DNA from: an uncultured Candidatus Altimarinota bacterium
Lineage (GTDB): Bacteria > Patescibacteriota > Gracilibacteria > BD1-5 > UBA6164
Direction: 5' to 3'
Length of the DNA stretch: 5,756 nucleotides
Assembly: GCA_937944175.1 (NCBI GenBank)
Contig: CALDZW010000138.1
Location: 1-5,756 of the forward strand
In this document: one piece after another, positions 1 through 5,756 of the stretch
Numbering within the stretch: position 1 is the first letter of the stretch
Layout of the letters: each line of letters opens with the position of its first letter
Translations under genes and position numbers: made by a program
The notes under the pieces: model-generated
Told to the model about the DNA's origin: nothing
Seen by the model: the letters and a program-made list of their open reading frames with translations, nothing else
The model's database searches: none

Positions 1-55
1 AAAAAATGAATATTTTTTGCAACTGTGAGAGTAGCTACAAAACAATACACATTAT
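1..55. other. leader upstream of the tRNA; no gene seen
   Basis: This AT-rich stretch holds an A/T-only hairpin at 1-18 (AAAAAAT pairing with ATTTTTT), which may belong to whatever lies left of the window. A weak promoter for the tRNA is possible: TTGCAA at 17-22, with a loose -10 such as TACAAA at 36-41, but the spacing (13 bases) is poor. I see no open frame here. Confidence 0.3.
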
Positions 56-133
56 GGGTTATTAGCTCAGTTGGTTGAGAGCATCTGCCTTACAAGCAGG
101 GGGTCGTAGGTTCGAATCCTACATAACCCACCA
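56..133 (+). tRNA. tRNA-Val (anticodon UAC), CCA encoded
   Basis: All cloverleaf parts can be read directly. The acceptor stem is GGGTTAT at 56-62 pairing with ATAACCC at 123-129. The D arm is GCTC/GAGC. The anticodon stem is TCTGC/GCAGG (with one U-G pair) around the loop CTTACAA, which puts anticodon TAC at 91-93. A five-base variable region follows, then the T arm GTAGG/CCTAC with loop TTCGAAT. The discriminator base is A130 and the CCA end (131-133) is encoded in the DNA. Anticodon UAC reads GUA and, by wobble, other valine codons. The gene is followed by its own hairpin terminator. Its 3' 21 bases plus 8 bases of flank are repeated exactly at 312-340. Confidence 0.96.
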
Positions 134-141
134 TTTAAAAA
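113..141 (+). repeat. 29-bp direct repeat, copy 1 (tRNA-Val 3' end and flank)
   Basis: Begins with CGAATCCTACAT and runs through the T-arm 3' half, acceptor 3' strand, CCA and eight flanking bases (TTTAAAAA). It is identical to 312-340, with a 199-bp offset. Duplication of a tRNA 3' end is the usual mark of site-specific integration at a tRNA gene, but the interval here is far too short for a working element. Confidence 0.95.
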
Positions 142-150
142 AGATTATGA

Positions 151-178
151 AAGATCACCTGAAAGGGTGGTCTTTTTT
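151..178 (+). terminator. Rho-independent terminator of tRNA-Val
   Basis: A nine-base-pair stem, AAGATCACC (151-159) with GGTGGTCTT (166-174) including one G-U pair, encloses a six-base loop and is followed by a run of T. It lies 17 bases after the CCA end, so it fits termination of the tRNA transcript. Confidence 0.85.
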
Positions 179-192
179 AATTTTTAAATTTG

Positions 193-205
193 TATGTAGG
201 ATTCG
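193..205 (-). repeat. inverted 13-bp copy of the tRNA T-arm/acceptor segment
   Basis: TATGTAGGATTCG is the exact reverse complement of 113-125 and of 312-324. With the copy at 312-324 it forms inverted ends around a segment of about 130 bp. Confidence 0.9.
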
Positions 206-311
206 AAAAGGAGAAAAGGAAGCAAGAGAAATCAATATGTTTTGTGATGAGTAAGAACAAAATATATTAGATTGAACTGCTTATCTTTCGGAGGGCTGAC
301 CCAACGGGCAC

Positions 312-340
312 CGAATCCTACATAACCCACCATTTAAAAA
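312..340 (+). repeat. 29-bp direct repeat, copy 2 (tRNA 3' end fragment)
   Basis: Identical to 113-141. It has the CCA end but no 5' half of a tRNA before it: the T-stem 5' strand, anticodon arm and D arm are missing. It is therefore a fragment and not a second tRNA gene. Confidence 0.95.
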
Positions 341-345
341 TAAAG

Positions 346-379
346 AAAAAGCATTCATTAATTAATGAATGCTTTTTTT
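346..379. terminator. bidirectional palindromic terminator
   Basis: A perfect 22-bp palindrome (351-372, starting GCATTCATTA) has A residues at 346-350 on one side and seven T residues at 373-379 on the other. On the plus strand it would end the tRNA/RNA block. On the minus strand it lies seven bases after the def stop codon, followed by a T-rich tail. The two convergent units probably share it. Confidence 0.9.
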
Positions 380-384
380 AGTGA

Positions 385-885
385 TTATGTTTGTGGGAAG
401 AGGGTGTTATTTTTGTTGTCTTCAATTCTATCAGTAAAGAGAATTCAGTCTAAGTGATCAATCTCATGTTGTACAATTACTGATCTGAGTCATTGGAGTA
501 TCATAACATTTTCTTTGTATTTCTCATCAAGATATTTCACTTTGATAGAGCGGTATCTTGGAACTTTTCATCTTTCTTCAGGAATACTGAGGCATCATTC
601 TTCAAAAAGTATTTTTTCATCAGAATGTTCAACAATTTCTGGATTGATCATCATAATTGTTTGAAAACTTTCATCTTCCCGGTCTTTTAGCAGACTCACA
701 ACAATAAGTCTTCTGTTGTATCAAACTTGTGGTGCTGCAAGTCAGACTCACCCATTCTCAGGATCTTTGATATGCTTGATCATTTCTTTTCAGAGTTTTG
801 CATATTTTTTTATTTTTTCTCTAGGAATATCTTTACTGATTTTCCTGAGAATTTTATTGTCTTGTCATTTTTCAATTGCTAACAT
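385..885 (-). CDS. def: peptide deformylase (UGA read as Gly)
   Basis: Removes the formyl group from the N-terminal methionine of new proteins; a cytoplasmic metalloenzyme. The 166-residue product is the usual length for the family. Motif 1 is GVGLAAPQ at residues 46-53 (Q53), motif 2 is EGCLS at 96-100 (metal ligand C98), and motif 3 is HEIDH at 140-144 (ligands H140 and H144, catalytic E141). Nine UGA codons lie in frame, including glycines of motifs 1 and 2, so the gene is intact only if UGA means Gly. The ATG at 885-883 begins a typical N-terminus (KILRKISKDI at residues 11-20), and an in-frame upstream alternative would run into the HAD gene. It starts 9 bases after the HAD stop, with no Shine-Dalgarno motif in between, suggesting co-transcription. 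It ends in TAA just before a strong terminator. Confidence 0.96.
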
Positions 886-894
886 AGAGTGGTT

Positions 895-1833
895 TTAATA
901 GTCTATTATATTGATATTTTCTTTATCTATTGTACACAATAAATCTTTTCTTTCAATAATAATTTTGTAATCAATGTTTTGTTTTTTGTGAATATCAAAT
1001 TCTTCAACTACTTTTCTTTCTGGATTTACAAAGTAAAAAGGTCAATTTTTATCAAGATGATAGCTAATTCAAAAATCACTTCTAGTGTCTCACATACCTC
1101 ATATGATGCTTTCATATATACCTTTAGTCTTTAGAGCTTCTATGAAGCTCATTTTATGCTCTTTTCACCACATTGGAGTGACTATTTTTGTATCAATATT
1201 AATATAACTCCCACATCCATAGATATTTTTGCTATATTCTTCTCAGAGTTTCTCAGATATGTATTCTCTGAGTGTATTCATATATATATCAAAAATAAAG
1301 CTAGGGGCTCCAGAAATGAACATGAATTTTTTTCAACTCATGAGTACCTCCTTCATCTTGGAAAGTGAAAATCTATAGGGATTTACTTTTCTTCTTCAAG
1401 AAAAAGTTCTTTTTATTTCTGCAATATAATCTGCCCATGGAATAAGTTCTCTATGCTTAAGCAGTAAGTATATTCAAGCATTCAAATATTCTGTATACCC
1501 TATTTCTTTGTTATAAGCTTTTTTTTCTAGTGTACTAAAGAATTTATAATCTTGTAAAAAATGATAATAGCTATCTATATCCATTTTAGTAGCATCGAGT
1601 TTTCTAATCATTTTAGAAAATATACTAAATGCTTCTTTTTGAAGAACTCAACGGAAAAACGTCCCATCAAGATCAGAGAGAAAATATTCTCATTTTGGAA
1701 GATTTTTTATCTTTTGACTATAGTAACCATGATTTTCAAAATCATTATCAAAGCTGATTCAGAGGATTTCTAAGATATCTAGTGTTCAGTTACTGTTTTT
1801 TTGTTTTTTTAGAGCATGTTCTAAATCAATCAT
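895..1833 (-). CDS. HAD-superfamily phosphatase, HAD-IB (SerB-like) type
   Basis: A 312-residue cytoplasmic enzyme with all four HAD motifs. Motif I is DLDGT at residues 54-58, with nucleophile D54 and acid/base D56. Motif II is ISGAPS at 173-178 (S174). Motif III is a lysine in GKEHK at 223-227. Motif IV is GDTRSD at 248-253 (D249, D253), followed by a NPERK stretch at 270-274 like the 'NPD/NPE' segment of HAD-IB proteins. The roughly 110 residues between motifs I and II would be a helical cap. This supports Mg-dependent phosphate-ester hydrolysis; the substrate cannot be told. An N-terminal stretch of about 50 residues before motif I is unusually long. Thirteen UGA codons are in frame, one in motif IV. 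The ATG follows a T-rich stretch without a Shine-Dalgarno motif. It precedes def closely and probably shares its transcript. Confidence 0.85.
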
Positions 1834-1835
1834 AG

Positions 1836-1863
1836 AAAAAAGTTTAGTAAAATATATTTACTA
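1836..1863 (-). terminator. weak hairpin plus T-run between the VGIGT and HAD genes
   Basis: TAGTAAA at 1845-1851 pairs with TTTACTA at 1857-1863. On the minus strand a short AAC spacer and six T residues follow, then the HAD start codon. It could be a terminator for the upstream gene or an attenuator in the HAD leader. The stem is only 7 bp and AT-rich, so it is uncertain. Confidence 0.4.
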
Positions 1864-1887
1864 GGAGTATATTCCATTCTGTTATAT

Positions 1888-1893
1888 ATTATA
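1888..1893 (-). promoter_or_regulatory. possible -10 box for the HAD-def unit
   Basis: A perfect TATAAT on the minus strand, just after the stop codon of the VGIGT gene and about 55 bases before the HAD start. No convincing -35 box is visible, and such matches are common in AT-rich DNA. Confidence 0.25.
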
Positions 1894-1896
1894 ATA

Positions 1897-3801
1897 TTAA
1901 TACTCATGTAATAATCGAATTCTAGTTGTTCAGCTAAAAACTCTATTTATTGTTGAGCCAGCACAAGTACTAGCATTACTTCATCAAACATTGATTGTGT
2001 AGTTTCATGCAAAGAGCTCTTCAATACAATTTGTTCCTGGGAAAAAATATCATGCAGTTGTCCCTGTAGGTAATGTAGCATTTGCTCTACAAATCTGTCC
2101 TCAAGTTGAATCTAGTAATCTAATATATAGGTTATTATATGTTCAACTATATAGATATGCTGAGGCATCCAGTCTTATTGAGTATAATCAATCTTTTGGT
2201 ATTGTAACAGTCGCTGGTGTTCATTCACAAGTACCTGTCAGTGTTTGATTTGATGGAACTGATGCTGTAATCACATTTTTACTAAATGACTCTTTCCACT
2301 CTCATTTTCAGCTAGCATCACTTGTAAGAAGTGCTCAATCTTCTTGATTTCAGTCAACAATTTTAAGGCTTCAATTTACTTCTAATTTTTCAGTTGGAAC
2401 AAATGTTCAAATTCACACATTCCCAGATCATGCATTCAAAAAAGTATCTCATCATGCTCATTGAATGCTTAGATTTTTTCATACTCCATTTGTATAATCA
2501 TATGCAATAATATTTCCTCTATCAGATCATATCGAATATTCAAACTTAATTCATTTTCAAGCAGTTGTTGGAAGTCATCAGCCAGGTGCTCATCTTAACC
2601 ATATTCTTGAGTGAGTTCCTCATACATCAAGTCAAGTATGAGGGTTAGAAATACCTATTCATACTTTTCATTCACTTGATATATGCATTGCTTGTGCAAT
2701 ACTTCATGATGCTGACTTTGTGTAAAAGCGTAGGTCTCAAGCATCTTGACCTGTGGAATTTCAATACCCACCTATCATTGATGTCAGATGAGGGGTAGAT
2801 CAAACATTATTCACAAACATTATTCTCCCATGAGGACTTGCTGACGCTGCAACATTGTGTCATATAAATTCTATATCTGGTCACTTAGCATCTCAACCAT
2901 CTATTGTTAATACTTTTGATGTCGTGTTTACAAGACGTGGAGCAGAAGTTCCAATTCATACATTTCATCATTGTTTAATTACAAACCTTGTATCACTTAA
3001 GTCCTCTATAATTCTCAAATCATCATCATAAGCTCAGCTATTTCATGTATGAGCAATTTGCCAAGAGTTTGCAGTTGTGGTATTTTCTAAATTTACATAT
3101 GACCAATATTGTCCATCATTTTGAACCCTTAACCTCCCTGTTCATGCAATATCAAGTTGAAACTGTGGGTCTCTTGTTCAGATTCACACATACCCACTTG
3201 AACGTATATCCATTACATCTCTTCTTACTCAATTATCATATGTATCAAACGAATAGGCTCATGATACTGCTCATGTTGACACAACTTGATCAACATATGT
3301 ATTAAGGACTGCTGAAGGTCTATAGTTTATTCAATCATATCATGACCATGCATTATAGCTTAACAAGTCATTCTCTTGAAGTGCTATCTTGTTTTCATGT
3401 GTTCATCTTGACCTTGTAACATGGTTTCATCATCAATATGAAGAATCTCTTGCAACAGAGAGTTTAACATATCAATCACTTCAATCATCTGCATCAACTT
3501 CCATACTTAATACACCTAATGGATTATCTGTACCAATTCATACTTTTCATCCTATGTATACTGCATTTATTGAACCACTTCACTCCACAAATTTTCTCAG
3601 GGGGTCAGTTTCAGTTCATACATTCTGCACTACACAGTCTATATCTCATGGTGCACAGTCAGGATCAAGAGTAGCTCATGGTTGGTATCAACCTGCTGGT
3701 ACAGCTGCAAAAGCTGAAGCTCATATAAGAGTAATTACTGCTGCTGTACTTAGTATATTTCTACTCAGTAAGTGAGCAGTGTTTTTGACTATACTTTTCA
3801 T
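1897..3801 (-). CDS. secreted surface protein with VGIGT repeats and C-terminal beta-sandwich-like domain
   Basis: 634 residues. A signal peptide (about residues 1-32, hydrophobic 16-32, likely cut after SAFA) shows export. A conserved-looking N-terminal segment follows, with PGATLDPDCAPGDIDC at 41-56. Five G-x-VGIGT-type repeats end at residues 91, 209, 285, 384 (GIGI variant) and 466, separated by 75-118 residues; after most comes P-x-x-x-L-x-V or similar (for example PTEKLEVNG at 469-477). This motif is known from phage tail-fibre and bacterial surface proteins, often ahead of a trimerising or chaperone domain. The last ~125 residues (508-634) have alternating strands such as GLYSIRLDASAYLY, recalling C1q-like or jelly-roll folds, with four Cys. 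About 65 in-frame UGA codons encode Gly, many inside the repeats. The ATG at 3801-3799 is chosen because it starts the signal peptide. A role in adhesion or cell-cell contact is inference. Confidence 0.85.
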
Positions 3802-3831
3802 AGCTATAGTTTATTAGTTAATAACATATAT

Positions 3832-3862
3832 TTTATACATATTTTATTGTATCATAACTCAA
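3832..3862 (-). promoter_or_regulatory. possible promoter of the VGIGT gene
   Basis: On the minus strand, TTGAGT (3862-3857) and TATAAA (3837-3832) are 19 bases apart, placing the transcript start about 24 bases before the ATG. Both boxes deviate from consensus, and the spacing is longer than the usual 17. The position just after the upstream terminator supports it. Confidence 0.35.
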
Positions 3863-3873
3863 TGTATAGATGT

Positions 3874-3906
3874 AAAAAAAGACTAAATATTTCATATATT
3901 TAGTCT
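3874..3906 (-). terminator. Rho-independent terminator of the alpha-2-macroglobulin gene
   Basis: A perfect 11-bp stem (AGACTAAATAT with ATATTTAGTCT, at 3896-3906 and 3880-3890) has a five-base loop and is followed on the minus strand by seven T residues. It lies 20 bases after the stop codon at 3927. Confidence 0.9.
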
Positions 3907-3926
3907 GGACAAATTGCATTACTGTG

Positions 3927-5756
3927 TTATTTAACTTTTATAGTTGTATATTCAGAATGAGCTCTTACAGCTCCATCATACATCATGTAAGCTGATACTG
4001 GTGGATAGAGGAAATCTCATCTAAATTCTGGAACTACAATATATTCAAAATGAAGAGTGTCTTGGTATATCTTTCATGTGTTTGCAAACACTCTGTCTTT
4101 TAGATATTCAATATGATTCCACTCCCAGGATTCTTTGTTCCCATTTTTAATGACACTGCTTTCGGTCTTAAATTTTGAGTTAATTATTTTGAATGTAGAA
4201 GGAATATAGTCTTCAAGTGCTAGATTTTCTCTTTGTTGCTTATCATCAAATGTAACGGTTATTCATATCTTGTAATAGGTTCATTTTTTAAATGTATTGT
4301 CTTCAACTTTTTGTAGTACTGAATCACAGTTATCAGGTTCTTTACTCCATCTATATGTGTTAGTACAGTCATCAATTCTATTAGTATCAAGTACTTCGTA
4401 TATTTCTCTTGAGACTTGAATTCAATTACTTGTAGCTTGAGTTTTTAAGGGATCTTTTGTAACCGCTGAGAGAGTGAGGTTTGTAAATAACCCTTTTCAT
4501 CACAGTACGTATGAAGTGAGTTCAATATGATTTTCTTTGTATTGGATAATGTCTTTGAGTTTGAATTCTCTTGTCATAGAATGTTTATCATCTCATCAAA
4601 GAGTAAACCTTTTATCTCTATTGTGAATTGTTCCTATTGAAAAAGCATACTTAGAGGAGTAATTTTTTCAGTACTTCTGAATATATTTTGCAAAGGCAAT
4701 AAATGCATTATTTTTGGCTGTAGTTGAGTAATAATAATTTGACCAATCATAGGCATAGAGTTTTTTAATATTTTCAAATACTTCTCTATCATTTTTTCAA
4801 TAATCAATTAAGAGAGAAGTGAATAATCCGAGATCACTTTTTTGTGACCAATAAGAATATCCATCACTATTTTGTAAAAGTATTGTAATGGTCTCTATGT
4901 TTTTCTCAATCTCAGCACTATATTTTGTTTTATCAAGATAATAGAGTCAGTAGGTAAGAGCTAAAAGGCTATGTCTGTTATATTCACTGGTGTCTTGTCA
5001 ATTAATAAGTTCATCATATGCTATTTGTCACTTTCATGAAAGGGCAAAAGTGTAAAATGTCTCTGCTCTTTGAACTGGTGTAGTGATTTTTGTAAAATTC
5101 TTTTCAAGATATCTGAGCCCACTAGTAATCGTTGATTCTTTTACTGGAGCTCAGTATTTTTTCATGTCTACTAATCTTCTCAAAGCATATGGTGTCACTG
5201 ATAGGTTTGCATTATTATCTCAATGCCAGTATCCAAATCATCAATTACTGAGCTGCATTCATTCAATTCTCTCTATACCTTGTTTAAGATTATCTTTTGC
5301 TTGGTCTGATTTAATAGTTCATGGAAATAGATCCTTAAATTGAAGTAAAACAGCATTAGGATATGTAGATGAAATAGTTTGTTCTAGACATCCATATGGA
5401 TACCTCAGTAGTGAATCAAAAGTCTTTTGGATTCATTCAAGCACATTATTCGCAAAGCTAATCTTTACTGTAGATTTTTCCAAATCAACATTATCAGGGA
5501 TATCTATCTTAAGATTCTGAACAGCCTTTTCTTTTACGAATCATCATTTAGAGTATACCTGGACAAATGTTGGGAATGACTTGTTTTCTATAGTACGTGT
5601 GATTTTATCTGAGTGCTCTTTAGAGTCTCCAAGGGCAGAAATAGTATAGTTAATGTCTTTGTCTTTTTTGATTGCCCCCTCTGTCCAGAATGTAACAAGT
5701 TCACTTTTTCAAGCTCAAACCATTACTTCTCGTTTTGACTTCAGAACAGAGATATC
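3927..5756 (-). CDS. alpha-2-macroglobulin family protein, C-terminal 609 residues (start outside window)
   Basis: Bacterial alpha-2-macroglobulins are envelope proteins thought to trap attacking proteases through a reactive thioester. The fragment (numbered from the window edge) has the thioester motif YGCLEQ at residues 121-126, encoded around 5379-5390, with C123 and Q126 as the bond-forming pair. An alpha-helical thioester domain follows to about residue 380, including GMQLSNGGFGYW at 166-177. The end has the typical family close: ALEDYIPSTF at 513-522, then EYIVVPEFRGDF and PPVSAYMMYDGAVRAHSEY up to residue 603. About 26 UGA codons are in frame as Gly. Full-length relatives are usually 1,500-1,900 residues, so the signal peptide and macroglobulin domains lie right of the window. 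Unlike in E. coli, no penicillin-binding protein gene is adjacent on the downstream side. Confidence 0.93.

Larger units (their letters stand above)
193..340 (+). ncRNA. possible structured RNA or folded remnant next to the tRNA
   Basis: No open frame covers this stretch, yet it can fold strongly. The outer stem pairs 193-205 with 312-324 (13 bp). Inside it, 215-218 pairs with 285-288, 220-224 with 278-282, and 230-245 with 257-273 (16 bp, one G-U pair and one bulge, 11-base loop). A second small hairpin is GGG CTGA CCC at 293-302. Bases 289-313 are GC-rich in an AT-rich setting, as structured RNAs often are. The 3' end copies the tRNA-Val 3' end including CCA, and a strong terminator follows at 346-379. 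Against a plus-strand RNA gene, only about 15 bases separate it from the previous terminator, leaving little room for a promoter. A transcript from the other strand or a non-transcribed insertion remnant is possible. I do not recognise the family. Confidence 0.35.
3802..3926. other. intergenic region with terminator and promoter signals
   Basis: 125 bases between two minus-strand genes. It holds the terminator of the upstream alpha-2-macroglobulin gene and the likely promoter of the VGIGT gene; no open frame is seen. The terminator suggests that the two surface-protein genes are transcribed separately. Confidence 0.7.

Noticed and set aside
243..262. Hammerhead ribozyme core (TGATGAG stretch at 245-251)
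   Set aside because: The CUGAUGA box has a mismatch at its first base, and the GAAA box and cleavage triplet are not in place.
275..304. SRP RNA on the minus strand (GGTCAG ... AGCAG spacing)
   Set aside because: The two boxes resemble SRP domain IV, but the 14 bases between them do not form the required UCC-tetraloop-GGA hairpin, and the strongest fold of the region puts the terminal loop elsewhere.
278..333. A second tRNA gene ending at 333 (CCA end present)
   Set aside because: No T-stem partner, anticodon arm or D arm can be found upstream; only the 3' fragment is duplicated.
2404..3549. Spaced DNA repeats of the CCAATTCATAC type, possibly a CRISPR-like or recombination array
   Set aside because: The repeats are imperfect, irregularly spaced and in frame: they are the coding strand complement of the VGIGT motif.
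493..5343. Seven plus-strand standard-code ORFs of 60-128 codons (for example 3389-3775 and 3045-3305)
   Set aside because: They lie opposite the long minus-strand genes, match no family I recognise, and are explained as antisense shadows: the minus frames carry clear family motifs once UGA is read as Gly.
385..5756. Minus-strand genes as decayed pseudogenes full of UGA stops, or UGA as Trp or selenocysteine
   Set aside because: Only UGA, never UAA or UAG, interrupts the frames, and it falls at conserved Gly positions. Trp uses TGG. The UGA number is far too high for selenocysteine.

Overview
The window comes from a bacterium that reads UGA as glycine (genetic code 25), which points to the candidate phyla Gracilibacteria or Absconditabacteria of the Patescibacteria/CPR. 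Under the standard code the minus strand looks non-coding. With UGA read as Gly, four long open frames appear there. About 110 in-frame UGA codons fall at positions where known families have glycine: the GxGLAAPQ and EGCLS motifs of peptide deformylase, the GDxxxD motif of a HAD phosphatase, and the repeated VGIGT motif of a surface protein. All three complete genes and the partial one end in TAA, and no TAA or TAG occurs inside them. The DNA is AT-rich.

Layout. Positions 56-133 carry a plus-strand tRNA-Val (anticodon UAC) with an encoded CCA end, followed by its own terminator at 151-178. Next (about 182-345) is a protein-free segment. It holds a second, exact 29-bp copy of the tRNA 3' end and flank (312-340), an inverted 13-bp copy (193-205), and sequence between them that can fold into a long stem structure. 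A strong palindromic terminator at 346-379 closes this block and also lies just past the end of the minus-strand genes, so it probably works in both directions.

From right to left on the minus strand come: the C-terminal 609 residues of an alpha-2-macroglobulin family protein with a CLEQ thioester motif (3927-5756, cut by the window edge), followed by a good terminator; a 634-residue secreted protein with a signal peptide, five VGIGT repeats and a C-terminal beta-sandwich-like domain (1897-3801); a 312-residue HAD-superfamily phosphatase (895-1833); and peptide deformylase, def (385-885), 9 bases downstream of the HAD gene.

The alpha-2-macroglobulin and the VGIGT protein are cell-envelope or surface proteins. 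The HAD enzyme and deformylase are cytoplasmic housekeeping types and may form a short operon. No defence system, CRISPR array or transposase was seen. The least explained part is the 182-345 segment next to the tRNA.
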